Shown here piece by piece: positions 24,416 through 32,806 of a stretch of DNA of 42,461 bases. The DNA comes from Vibrio splendidus 12E03. Lineage in GTDB: Bacteria > Pseudomonadota > Gammaproteobacteria > Enterobacterales > Vibrionaceae. The notes under the pieces are model-generated. The model saw nothing but the letters and a program-made list of their open reading frames with translations, searched no databases and was not told where the DNA came from. The position numbers and the translations under genes are program-made. The stretch spans positions 1-42,461 of the forward strand of contig NZ_AJZD02000205.1 in assembly GCF_000272105.2 (NCBI RefSeq), in the 5' to 3' direction. Position 1 is the first letter of the stretch. The number at the start of each line of letters is the position of its first letter.

Positions 24416-25333
24416 ATGTTACTTCGCTCGGTTTACCTATCTCTTGATCCTTACATGCGTGGTCGAATGAGCGATGCGAAATCTTACGCAGACCCAGTTG
24501 CTATTGATGATGTGATGGTTGGTGCAACCGTGTGTCAGGTTGAAGCGTCAAACAACGCTGATTTCGAAGTTGGCGAATGGGTATTGGCGTACACAGGTTG
24601 GCAAGATTATGGTGTTTCTAACGGCGAAGGTCTTATCAAATTAGGTAAAGAGCCAAGCCACCCTTCTTATGCACTAGGCATCATGGGTATGCCAGGCTTT
24701 ACCGCTTACATGGGTTTATTGGATATCGGCCAACCGAAAGGAGGCGACACGTTAGTTGTGGCGGCAGCGACAGGCCCTGTAGGCGCAACTGTTGGACAAA
24801 TCGGTAAACTGAAAGGCTGTCGTGTCATTGGCGTGGCTGGCGGTCAAGAAAAATGCCAGTACGCAAAAGAGGTTCTTGGTTTTGATGAATGTATCGACCA
24901 CAAGGCAGACGACTTTGCAGAACAACTGGCGAAAGCGTGTGACAACGGCATCGACGTTTACTTTGAAAACGTTGGCGGCAAAGTATTCGATGCAGTAATG
25001 CCTCTTCTAAACACAGGCGCTCGTGTTCCTGTTTGCGGCCTTATCTCTCAATACAACGCAACATCGCTTCCTGAAGGCCCAGATCGCATGTCTAGCCTAA
25101 TGGGTACTCTTCTCGTTAAGCGCATTAAGATGCAAGGCTTCATCATCTTTGATGACTACGCACACCGTTACAACGAATTTGCAACTCAAATGACCGAATG
25201 GCTGTCTCAAGGAAAAATGCACTACCGTGAGCACCTAATTGAAGGACTAGATGAAGCACCACAAGCATTCATGGGTCTTTTAGAAGGTCAGAACTTCGGC
25301 AAACTTGTTATCAAAACTAACGAACCAAAATAG
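24416..25333 (+). CDS. CurA-type NADP-dependent reductase, 5'-truncated (possible pseudogene)
   Basis: 305 residues as read, against about 345 for E. coli CurA. The frame opens at MLLRSVYLSLDPYMRGRMSD, which in CurA lies about 40 residues inside the protein. Upstream in the same frame there is a TAA at 24368-24370, and a different frame reads FNLKEITRP (24366-24392), resembling the missing family segment, so a frameshift or deletion is likely. The remainder is intact: GMPGFTAYMGLLDIGQ, the Rossmann motif AATGPVGATVGQIGK, DVYFENVGGKVFDAV and GFIIFDDYAHR. The enzyme family reduces conjugated double bonds (curcumin, alkenals) with NADPH. The first ATG has a poor ribosome binding site. The lost region forms part of the catalytic domain, so activity is doubtful. 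Confidence 0.8.
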   Translation: MLLRSVYLSLDPYMRGRMSDAKSYADPVAIDDVMVGATVCQVEASNNADFEVGEWVLAYTGWQDYGVSNGEGLIKLGKEPSHPSYALGIMGMPGFTAYMGLLDIGQPKGGDTLVVAAATGPVGATVGQIGKLKGCRVIGVAGGQEKCQYAKEVLGFDECIDHKADDFAEQLAKACDNGIDVYFENVGGKVFDAVMPLLNTGARVPVCGLISQYNATSLPEGPDRMSSLMGTLLVKRIKMQGFIIFDDYAHRYNEFATQMTEWLSQGKMHYREHLIEGLDEAPQAFMGLLEGQNFGKLVIKTNEPK

Positions 25334-25357
25334 CTCAAGGATAGAATAGGCAGAATT

Positions 25358-25978
25358 ATGATTACTTTACATCACCTGAACAAATCGCGTTCGAAGCGTA
25401 TCATCTGGCTACTGGAAGAGCTTGGTGTCGACTATCAAATCAAACCTTACCAACGAGACAGTGTCACGTTTTTAGCACCACCAGAACTGAAGTCTGTTCA
25501 CCCTCTTGGTAAATCTCCAGTCATTGAAGACGATGGCATCGTGATCAGTGAATCTGGCGCAATTACTGAGTACCTCATCGACAAGTTTGGCGAAGGCAAA
25601 TTTGCACCGGAACGTGGTACAGCTGAGTATGTTGAATATTCACAATGGCTACACTTTGCTGAAAGCTCAGGTATTTTGCCAATGCTGCTTAAGATTTTTG
25701 TGATGAAAGACGGCTGCAAGACAAACTTCCTTGGTGGTTATGCCGACGACGAAAATCAAAAGATCTTAACCTTCGTTAACGAAGCACTTGAAGGCAAAAC
25801 TTATCTTGTAGGTGAAATACTCACTGGTGCCGATTTCATGATGTCATTCATCGTAGAAATCGTGGGTAACTTTGGCGCTACTGCGCTCTACCCTAATATT
25901 GCTAAGTACGGTGATCTTTTAGCAAGTCACCCTGCTTACCAAAAAGCGGAGCAACTAGAGTTAGAACACTCTAACTAA
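25358..25978 (+). CDS. Glutathione S-transferase family protein
   Basis: 206 residues. The thioredoxin-like N-terminal domain (1-80) has the start ITLHHLNKSRSKRIIWLLEELGVDY with Ser/Arg in the glutathione site, the cis-Pro LGKSPVIEDDG and SGAITEYLIDKFG. An all-helical C-terminal domain follows (about 90-200) with LTGADFMMSF (N-capping box). It probably conjugates or reduces electrophiles with glutathione in the cytoplasm. It is 24 bp after the CurA-type gene and on the same strand as the NemR-like regulator, forming a likely three-gene operon. Confidence 0.92.
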   Translation: MITLHHLNKSRSKRIIWLLEELGVDYQIKPYQRDSVTFLAPPELKSVHPLGKSPVIEDDGIVISESGAITEYLIDKFGEGKFAPERGTAEYVEYSQWLHFAESSGILPMLLKIFVMKDGCKTNFLGGYADDENQKILTFVNEALEGKTYLVGEILTGADFMMSFIVEIVGNFGATALYPNIAKYGDLLASHPAYQKAEQLELEHSN

Positions 25979-26030
25979 TCAAGATTTGTTCCATTCAATG
26001 CTCCCATAGCATGAACATAACAATCTAAAT

Positions 26031-26065
26031 GAAGCCAAAGCTGATTTATCTTCCGCTTTGGCTTC
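26031..26065 (+). terminator. Terminator after the glutathione transferase gene
   Basis: GAAGCCAAAGC with GCTTTGGCTTC, an 11-bp perfect stem with a 13-nt loop, then TCATTT. The T-run is weak. Confidence 0.65.
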
Positions 26066-26129
26066 TCATTTGCCTTCATTTCGACAACAATATCGAGCTC
26101 TACCAGAATACCCATAGAGTTTGATCTTC

Positions 26130-27812
26130 ATGTCAGCAAACCTTGCTCAATACACACCACTGCGCACGTTAAACCAAACAGCGAATCAAGCGTTGGCTCT
26201 GCCAGAGCGTTTTACATTCCCGTATTACTATACTCCGCATCCAGTGTGCGAATTAGCGATGCAGCAGCTTCAACAGTCACTGCTGGACTGTGGTGTGAAT
26301 GAAACATCGCAAGGTAACCTCTATGCCATTCTTCTGGTTCAACATCCTCAAACTCAAGAATTGGGTTACCTTTCTGCGTTTGCAGGTTTGCAGCTAGATT
26401 CATCTTTGGAACCTCAGCTATCGAGTATCGCCTTCGTTCCTTCTGCTTTTGATAAGCAGCAGTTTGAAGCCCTAAACACGCAAGGATTAACCCAACAAGC
26501 GACATTAGCTAACGACATTGCCAACCTAGAGCAAACTCACAACCTAGAAGAACTAACATCAACGCTGAACGAACTTAAAAACGACGCGGGTAAAGCAATA
26601 GAAGCCTTTCAGCTCACTATGGCTGCCAACAAAGCACAGCGTAATGAGCTTAGAGAGCAAGCTAACCGAGAGAAAGAACTGGGGAACCTAGAGTCTGCGG
26701 CTGACCTGCTTAAACAGTTGGGCAACCAAAGCAGCCAAGAGAAGCGAGACTTAAAAGCACTTCGAATTGAGTGGAAACAGAAGATCGCAGAACATCAGTC
26801 ACAAGTTGATGCCATAGAAAGCGATCTCAAAAGCCGCAAGCAAGACTACCAAACAGTTTCAGCTGAGTTAGAAACGCAACGTTTGTCTCATTATCGCTTT
26901 ATCAACCAAGCAGCAGAGCCAAAGAGCCTGCGTGAATTATTAGATGGCAAAGACGCACTAGAGGGTTCAGGTGACTGCTGCCTACCCAAGCTGCTTAATT
27001 TTGCCTTTGAGCACGGTTTTAAACCTTTAGCTTTGGCTGAGTTTTGGTGGGGATTGCCGCCAACGGATATCATTCGACAACACGGAAACCTTTACCCTGT
27101 TTGCCAGAGCAAAAGCTTCGAGATTCTCGACCACCAGCTAAGCGGTATTGAGTTAGAAGATAATCCGCTTATCGTAAACCCTGCGGTGGGTAAGTCGTTT
27201 GATATTGTTTATGAAGATGACGAGATCGTGGTCGTGAACAAGCCTGAGGAGTTCTTGTCGGTTCCGGGTAAGTTCATCGAAGACTCGGTTTACACTCGCA
27301 TTAAAGCGCGCTACCCGAATGCCACTGGCCCTTTGATCATCCATAGGTTAGACATGTCGACATCAGGATTGTTGATATTGGCGTTGACTGCCGAATCCAA
27401 CAAACACATCCAAAAGCAGTTCATCGATAGAACAGTCGAGAAGCGTTACACAGCTCTGCTTGATGGTGAAATCCACGGTGATTCTGGTGATATTAGCTTG
27501 CCGTTACGCGGCGACATCACAGACAGACCAAGACAACTGGTTTGCCATGAACACGGCCGAAACGCAGAAACCCATTGGCAAGCGGTTGGCACTCATAATG
27601 GGAAAACCAAGGTTCACTTGTACCCTAAAACAGGGCGAACCCACCAGTTGCGAGTGCACTGTGCTCATCCATTAGGGCTTGGTGTTCCGATTCGTGGTGA
27701 CGACTTATACGGATACAAACGCGATCGCTTACACCTGCACGCTGGCTACCTAAAGTTGATTCACCCAACAACTGGAGAATGGATGGAGTTTGAAGTGCCT
27801 TCTGAGTTCTAA
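26130..27812 (+). CDS. RluA-family pseudouridine synthase with coiled-coil N-terminal region
   Basis: 560 residues from the ATG at 26130. The C-terminal half (about 345-560) is an RluA-type catalytic domain: FDIVYEDDEIVVVNKPEEFLSVPGK, the catalytic motif HRLDMSTSGLL with the nucleophilic Asp, KRYTALLDG, and KTGRTHQLRVH. The N-terminal half is unusual for RluA. It has a globular start (1-140), then a long charged helical stretch (about 130-255, many Glu/Lys/Gln/Leu heptads) that looks like a coiled coil, and a Cys-Cys segment (GDCCLPK). It should convert a uridine in rRNA or tRNA to pseudouridine; the site is not predictable, and the extra domain may position it or bind a partner. Confidence 0.9.
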   Translation: MSANLAQYTPLRTLNQTANQALALPERFTFPYYYTPHPVCELAMQQLQQSLLDCGVNETSQGNLYAILLVQHPQTQELGYLSAFAGLQLDSSLEPQLSSIAFVPSAFDKQQFEALNTQGLTQQATLANDIANLEQTHNLEELTSTLNELKNDAGKAIEAFQLTMAANKAQRNELREQANREKELGNLESAADLLKQLGNQSSQEKRDLKALRIEWKQKIAEHQSQVDAIESDLKSRKQDYQTVSAELETQRLSHYRFINQAAEPKSLRELLDGKDALEGSGDCCLPKLLNFAFEHGFKPLALAEFWWGLPPTDIIRQHGNLYPVCQSKSFEILDHQLSGIELEDNPLIVNPAVGKSFDIVYEDDEIVVVNKPEEFLSVPGKFIEDSVYTRIKARYPNATGPLIIHRLDMSTSGLLILALTAESNKHIQKQFIDRTVEKRYTALLDGEIHGDSGDISLPLRGDITDRPRQLVCHEHGRNAETHWQAVGTHNGKTKVHLYPKTGRTHQLRVHCAHPLGLGVPIRGDDLYGYKRDRLHLHAGYLKLIHPTTGEWMEFEVPSEF

Positions 27813-27874
27813 GTTATTTTTATCGAACTAAAACTCTTATCTCACTAAATATTCGATCTCGTAAAACGCATCAA

Positions 27875-27903
27875 GGTTCTACATCTGCTTAAGATATAGA
27901 ACC
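27875..27903. terminator. Weak hairpin between convergent genes
   Basis: GGTTCTA (27875-27881) with TAGAACC (27897-27903), a 7-bp stem with 15-nt loop, followed on the plus strand by an A/T-rich stretch. It may end the pseudouridine synthase transcript. Confidence 0.4.
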
Positions 27904-27978
27904 CTGATATTTAATTTTTAATATGCTTATCAAAGCTCAGTAGCGTATTTTCGTTACTAACTTCAATACTGCAGACGC

Positions 27979-28272
27979 CTAGCCCATTACATCTTTGCGC
28001 TGATCAACGCATTCAAAAGAGCCCATTTCGAACTCACGACAGATCCATGGTCGGTTTTCATAGATAGTACACATCAGTGTTTCTCTATCTACGGCGGAAC
28101 ACCAACCGTCATCTAAGCGCTTCATGGTTTCACCGCCCCACTCATCGTAAGCGATGTGCTCTTCAGGTACGCCCGTATCTGTGATGATCATAACCTCTAA
28201 ACGACAACAGCATGCCTGACAATTGGCACAGGTTACTTCGGGTTCGGTGATGTTCTTTATCTCTATCGTCAT
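27979..28272 (-). CDS. YkgJ-family cysteine-cluster protein
   Basis: 97 residues with nine cysteines arranged CANCQACCCR near the N-terminus, then GWCS, MCTIYENRPWICREF and FEC. This pattern defines the YkgJ/UPF0153 (CxxCxxCC) family, which probably binds zinc or an iron-sulfur cluster. The biological role is unknown. It is a cytoplasmic protein on the minus strand, convergent with the pseudouridine synthase gene and about 165 bp downstream of the dacA stop. Confidence 0.9.
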   Translation of the reverse strand: MTIEIKNITEPEVTCANCQACCCRLEVMIITDTGVPEEHIAYDEWGGETMKRLDDGWCSAVDRETLMCTIYENRPWICREFEMGSFECVDQRKDVMG

Positions 28273-28372
28273 AAGTGACTACACTGCTAAATTTTGCGTA
28301 TAGTAATCGAAACCGCTCTCCACGGCTAATAAAGAAAGCAGCCAACACGGTTTTCGGGCTGACAAAATTAAA

Positions 28373-28405
28373 AACGGGCGTTGTGATTGACTCACAACGC
28401 CCGTT
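28373..28405 (-). terminator. Terminator of dacA
   Basis: A 14-bp perfect stem (AACGGGCGTTGTGA with TCACAACGCCCGTT, loop TTGAC), followed on the minus strand by TTTAATTTT. It lies 34 nt past the dacA stop at 28439. Confidence 0.9.
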
Positions 28406-28438
28406 AGGTTTTTCGTTTTAACTAGGTAGAAGCGCTAT

Positions 28439-29623
28439 CTAGAATAGGCTCGCGAAGAACAGCTTAACGTAGTCCATTAAACGTTTGAACAAACCGCCCT
28501 GCTCAACCGCTTCCAGCGCGATCAAAGGCTGAGTTTGAACATCTTCACCATCAACGGTGTAATGAACCACACCTAGAGTTTGACCTTCTGCAATTGGCGC
28601 TTTCAGTTCAGAGTTAAGCTCGATGGATGCTGTCAGCTTTTTGCTGTCTGACTTAGGCAACGTAATAAACGTGTCTTCTGCTACACCTAACTTCAATGTG
28701 TCTTGATCACCAAACCACACCTTCTCTTCAGCCACTTGATCACCGCCTTGATGCGGATTTAGTGTATCGAAGAAACGGAAACCATAGCTCAACAACTGTT
28801 TGCTGTCTGACTCACGGCTCTTAACGCTCGATGCGCCCATAACCACCGCGATAAGTCTCATTTCACCCTGTGTCGCTGAGCTCGCTAAGCTGTAGCCAGC
28901 CCCAGATGTGTAGCCTGTCTTCATGCCATCAACGGTTAAGCTTCTATCACGAAGCAAGCCATTACGGTTGTGCTGTGTGATACCGTTGTAGCTAAAAGAG
29001 CGTTCGCTGTATAAGCCATACACATCTGGAAGATCTTTAATAATCGCTCGACCAAGAAGCGCGATATCATAAGGAGTCGAATAGAGGTCTTCGGCATCTA
29101 GACCGTGTGCGTTAGCGAAATGGGTATTTTCCAATTTCAGAGAAGTCGCCCAAGAGTTCATCAAATCAACGAAAGCATCTTGTGAACCGGCTACGTGCTC
29201 GGCAATCGCAACACTGGCATCGTTACCCGATTGAATGATCAAACCACGATACAGGTCCATCATCGCCACATCAGTATTAACTTCAATGAACATCTTTGAA
29301 GAGTCCGGGAAGTTCTTCGCCCACGCGTTTTCACTGATACGAACTTGGTCGTCCGCAGAGATGTTGCCTCGCTTCATCTCTTGGCCAGCAACATAGCTAG
29401 TCATCAGCTTAGTTAGGCTTGCTGGGTTTAACTTAGTGTGTGCATTTTTTTCTACCAGCACATCACCAGAATTAAAATCAATTAACACATACCCTTTTGC
29501 CCCTAGGCTAGGTGGGCTTGGTACTATAGAAGGTGCTGCGATAGCTGCATTACTTACCATCGCTGCGTTACTTACAATGAATATACTTAATAGAGGGAGA
29601 GAGTATTTGGAAAACAGTTTCAT
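28439..29623 (-). CDS. dacA: D-alanyl-D-alanine carboxypeptidase (PBP5/6 type)
   Basis: 394 residues. The signal peptide (about 1-30) contains a duplicated six-residue unit (VSNAAM/VSNAAI). The penicillin-binding domain has SxxK (SLTK, 69-72, nucleophilic Ser69), SGN (SGNDASVAIAEH) and KTG (KTGYTSGAGYSLA). The PBP5_C domain and a C-terminal amphipathic helix (LFKRLMDYVKLFFASLF) follow, the latter anchoring the protein to the inner membrane. It trims the terminal D-Ala from peptidoglycan pentapeptides in the periplasm and affects cell shape. It is monocistronic, with its own terminator. Confidence 0.96.
   Translation of the reverse strand: MKLFSKYSLPLLSIFIVSNAAMVSNAAIAAPSIVPSPPSLGAKGYVLIDFNSGDVLVEKNAHTKLNPASLTKLMTSYVAGQEMKRGNISADDQVRISENAWAKNFPDSSKMFIEVNTDVAMMDLYRGLIIQSGNDASVAIAEHVAGSQDAFVDLMNSWATSLKLENTHFANAHGLDAEDLYSTPYDIALLGRAIIKDLPDVYGLYSERSFSYNGITQHNRNGLLRDRSLTVDGMKTGYTSGAGYSLASSATQGEMRLIAVVMGASSVKSRESDSKQLLSYGFRFFDTLNPHQGGDQVAEEKVWFGDQDTLKLGVAEDTFITLPKSDSKKLTASIELNSELKAPIAEGQTLGVVHYTVDGEDVQTQPLIALEAVEQGGLFKRLMDYVKLFFASLF
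29540..29575 (-). repeat. 18-bp tandem duplication within the dacA signal sequence
   Basis: Two adjacent 18-bp units (29540-29557 and 29558-29575) are identical at 15 of 18 positions and encode VSNAAM and VSNAAI. The duplication keeps the frame and lengthens the signal peptide near its cleavage end. Confidence 0.8.
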
Positions 29624-29801
29624 TGAATCAAACCTAAGTTAACGTTTTGAGCAGTATAGACAAATGCTAGCAAAAGAAGCGCGAACTTTACGTTGCTTTA
29701 CGTATTTGTACCGTTCGTTACAAATAAAAAAGTTTAATCTGCGATCTGACCATATTTTCAACAACTAATATTGACTCAACGAATGTGTCCAACACCTAAC
29801 T

Positions 29802-30389
29802 CTATCGCTCAGGAATGCGTCTAAATAACATTTCAACAAAGCCAGTAGCGCGCTGTTTTCTTTCGCTTGGCTCTAGATCAGTTTGGATGCCAGACTGTGC
29901 TAATGCTTGCCATTGTACGACCTCAGAGTTAGGCACGAAAAACGCAATGTACAAAGAGCCTTTCTCGGCTACTTTACCTTCACCATCGTAAAATGGCACA
30001 CCAGTAGATAACTTAATCGTATCGAAGATCGACTCATCGTTCAGTTCCGATTCTTCCGCCAACCCAAAACCGACAACAACATCGCCGACACCATCCTGTT
30101 TTAACTGGTAACCTTTATTAGAGAGTTGCTCTTGAATCGACTCACGCACTAAATCGGTAACCACAGTTTCATCGTATTTTTGAGAAAGGTAAACCTGCTC
30201 TGATTCAGGGTGCCACGAGTACGTCATCACTCCGTGTTTCATGAACTCAAAATCACCACTGGTGACCACACCATAATTGTGCGTTGGCGGCAATTCTTGA
30301 GTGGTACATGCTGTCAGTCCAATCGCTATCAAAGCTAGCTGCGCTACTTTTCTTATGCTTTTTGTTGCACAAATGGATCGTTTTATCAT
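29802..30389 (-). CDS. DUF4136-domain lipoprotein
   Basis: About 195 residues from the ATG at 30389, chosen because AAGGGG lies seven bases upstream; the frame runs further to 30440. The signal peptide ends in the lipobox IGLTAC. The mature protein matches DUF4136: FKHGVMTYSWHP near the start, VRESIQEQLSNKGYQLK, GDVVVGFGLAEE and an end WQALAQSG...RKQRATGFVEMLFRRIPE. Family members are envelope lipoproteins without a settled function. It is about 180 bp upstream of the dacA start and probably transcribed separately. Confidence 0.82.
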   Translation of the reverse strand: MIKRSICATKSIRKVAQLALIAIGLTACTTQELPPTHNYGVVTSGDFEFMKHGVMTYSWHPESEQVYLSQKYDETVVTDLVRESIQEQLSNKGYQLKQDGVGDVVVGFGLAEESELNDESIFDTIKLSTGVPFYDGEGKVAEKGSLYIAFFVPNSEVVQWQALAQSGIQTDLEPSERKQRATGFVEMLFRRIPER

Positions 30390-30657
30390 TCGTGGACCCC
30401 TTACCCATATAAGAATAACTATCAATTCAACCTCCAACATAAATAGTAATTATGTTAATAGAAAGGTCATTAAACGTTTGCGTAATCGCTAACCTTCACT
30501 TCTGTCTGTTTTGGGGGTTTAATCACAAAAACAGAGTTGGTATAGTTCATCCCGTTAAACAAAACCAGACCATTCGAGGCACGGAGCTTCCTCAATCATC
30601 TCATGAAGAGAAGAATTGGTACCGACAAAGTATCGGCAAATTTAAGAGGGTCAAACA

Positions 30658-30912
30658 ATGGAATTCAATATGGTTGAAATTTTAGGTTACGCTGCGTCTA
30701 TTATGGTCGCAATTTCATTAACAATGAAAGATATCGTTCGTCTGCGTGTCCTTAACTTTGTTGGCTGTACACTCTTTACAGCATACGGCGTTATGATTGA
30801 CGCATGGCCAGTTGTCGCGACCAACGGTTTCATCGCTTGTGTAAACATCTACTTCCTTGCAAAAATGCAAAAGGAAAAAAAAACGGAAGCGATGAAAGCA
30901 GCGAAAGCTTAA
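30658..30912 (+). CDS. Small inner-membrane protein (YgjV-like)
   Basis: 84 residues, with a ribosome binding site (AGAGGG) about nine bases before the ATG. Two or three hydrophobic segments (VEILGYAASIMVAISLTM, about 5-22; LNFVGCTLFTAYGVMI, about 32-47; VATNGFIACVNIYFLA, about 53-68) and a Lys-rich cytoplasmic tail. The pattern resembles YgjV-type inner-membrane proteins of unknown role. A strong terminator follows, so the gene is a unit on its own. Confidence 0.75.
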   Translation: MEFNMVEILGYAASIMVAISLTMKDIVRLRVLNFVGCTLFTAYGVMIDAWPVVATNGFIACVNIYFLAKMQKEKKTEAMKAAKA

Positions 30913-30944
30913 ATTAGCGATTAGCATTTCAAATAATTCTGAAG

Positions 30945-30978
30945 AAGCCCAAATAGAGCAATCTATTTGGGCTTTTTT
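30945..30978 (+). terminator. Terminator after the small membrane protein gene
   Basis: AAGCCCAAATAG with CTATTTGGGCTT (12 bp perfect, 6-nt loop), followed by TTTT. Confidence 0.92.
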
Positions 30979-31047
30979 GTATCTGTCAGCTTCAAAATCA
31001 CGATTTGTGTGCATCAAATCTTTACGTGCATCGAGGGTTTCAACCTA

Positions 31048-32511
31048 TCACATGTAAGCAACGCGATATTCGCTCTCTCGATACGCTTGAGTGTTATTGC
31101 GGCCACTCTCTTTGGCTTGATAAAGCGCTTTATCGGCTTTGTCGATAGCGGTTTCAATATCAGTCAGTGCCGGAGCATGGCAACACCCAACGCTGATTGT
31201 CACCGGAGACACCAAGCCTTGAAGTTGCTCAACATATAGCCGTAACGCCTCTGATAGTTCAAATAATTCATGTTCATCACAATCAAACGTCACCAAAATA
31301 AACTCTTCACCACCATATCGTGCAATCAAACGACGGCGGTTAGCAAATCTCTGGAGTGATTTTGCGACCGCACAGATAACCCGATCGCCTTGAGCGTGAC
31401 CATATTGATCGTTCACCCGTTTGAAATGGTCAATATCAAGCAAGATGACACCGATATTCGTTATCGGATAAGGTGACTTCTGAGTAATTTTCAGTTTTAG
31501 CTGCTCGATAAAGCTCCGTCTGCTAGGCAGCCCTGTTAGGTAATCAAGATTCGCAACATCCAAAACTTTGAGATGGCGATGCCGCAGGTAAAGCACCAAC
31601 ACGATAATAATGCTCAGTAAACTTACAACCAAAGCCATCAAACTAATAAACAGGAGGCTGTGATTTCGATTAAGCTCTTGTTCTAAGATACCTGCAGAAA
31701 TGACCCAATTCAGATAAGGGTAAAACTTGTAGAAGATGTTTTTATTTGTCGTGCCACTGTCACTGGAAATCGAGTAACTGAAGTGCCCTTCTGATTTGGT
31801 GGCGATTCGATCAATAAGCAGTTCAGACGAGTAACCTATTAAGGATTTCAATGATTTATGTTCATAATCTGGATGAAGCACTAAGTTACCTTGCAGATCG
31901 ACAATGTACACATATCCGCTATCACCAAACGCGTACTTTCTAAGCTTGTCTTTTAAACCTTCAAGATCGACCAAATACATCAATTCTTCTTTATAGGTCG
32001 TCGCAACCAAAGTGTTGCCACTCGGGAGCCTCATCGAATAAGCGACTTTGGCTCTGCGGCTTATTTCATGAGGATTCGCGTGAAAGTACTCGATCATGCC
32101 AGAGTCAATAGTGAGCTGTTTTTGGATATGAGTAAGATGTCCGCGCTTCTGACCTTGCAAGAATGGATGATAGAGGTGGACACCTTGTGGAGACATTAAA
32201 TAGATATAACCCGATTGTCCAATGTGTAATTCACGGGCAATTTGGCTTACCTGTTCAACTTCTTGTTCTGGCTTGGTATGCCATACGTGAGACGCAACGG
32301 TATCCGTAATTCCTTTGAGATATGTCTTTATCGCCTCATTAACTGTGGTGTCGACAATATCGTAACTCGCGTTCACAATCGTACGAAAAAACAGTTGGTT
32401 AGATTCCAACAATGACCTTTCAGTTCGATTAAATTGAAATGCAGAAAGAATCATCGACACGACGGCGAGCGCAATTGAAAAATTAAGAATGTATTTACGT
32501 CTGACTTTCAA
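31048..32511 (-). CDS. Diguanylate cyclase with dCache sensor domain
   Basis: 487 residues. A TTG start at 32511 is preceded by GGGG, and an in-frame stop lies just upstream. Order: membrane helix (about 10-28), periplasmic dCache-like double PAS region (about 35-280; GYIYLMSPQGVHLYHPF and GYVYIVDLQGNLVLHPDY are the two strand motifs), second membrane helix (about 284-308), GGDEF domain (about 325-480) with ARYGGEEF and the DIDHFKRVND metal-binding segment. The active site looks complete, so it should make cyclic di-GMP. The RxxD inhibitory site normally five residues before the signature reads NRRR, so product inhibition is probably lost. Cache domains usually bind small extracellular metabolites. 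Confidence 0.92.
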   Translation of the reverse strand: MKVRRKYILNFSIALAVVSMILSAFQFNRTERSLLESNQLFFRTIVNASYDIVDTTVNEAIKTYLKGITDTVASHVWHTKPEQEVEQVSQIARELHIGQSGYIYLMSPQGVHLYHPFLQGQKRGHLTHIQKQLTIDSGMIEYFHANPHEISRRAKVAYSMRLPSGNTLVATTYKEELMYLVDLEGLKDKLRKYAFGDSGYVYIVDLQGNLVLHPDYEHKSLKSLIGYSSELLIDRIATKSEGHFSYSISSDSGTTNKNIFYKFYPYLNWVISAGILEQELNRNHSLLFISLMALVVSLLSIIIVLVLYLRHRHLKVLDVANLDYLTGLPSRRSFIEQLKLKITQKSPYPITNIGVILLDIDHFKRVNDQYGHAQGDRVICAVAKSLQRFANRRRLIARYGGEEFILVTFDCDEHELFELSEALRLYVEQLQGLVSPVTISVGCCHAPALTDIETAIDKADKALYQAKESGRNNTQAYRESEYRVAYM

Positions 32512-32651
32512 GATTACCCCGTAGATTTATAATTTCAGGTAACGCTGTGACTTCTCTTATATACAGACTGTTTTATATCATGTTTTTATTTTTTACTGAA
32601 CGAGTGTCGATATTTTTAAGGGTTTCTATACGTAATCTGTGACTTATAACA

Positions 32652-32683
32652 AAAACGCCGAACTGGATTCAGTTCGGCGTTTT
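32652..32683 (-). terminator. Terminator of the chitinase gene
   Basis: AAAACGCCGAACTG with CAGTTCGGCGTTTT (14-bp perfect stem, GATT loop) with a T-run on the minus strand, about 125 nt past the chitinase stop at 32807. Confidence 0.9.
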
Positions 32684-32806
32684 AATTTTACGTCTAAATT
32701 GATGACTTAATTTATATTAAAGTCCTGATAGATCGACTTAAAAGCATTCGCATTTATTACCTATTACTACGCTCTATTATCTATAAATAGATTGCTTAGC
32801 ATTAAA

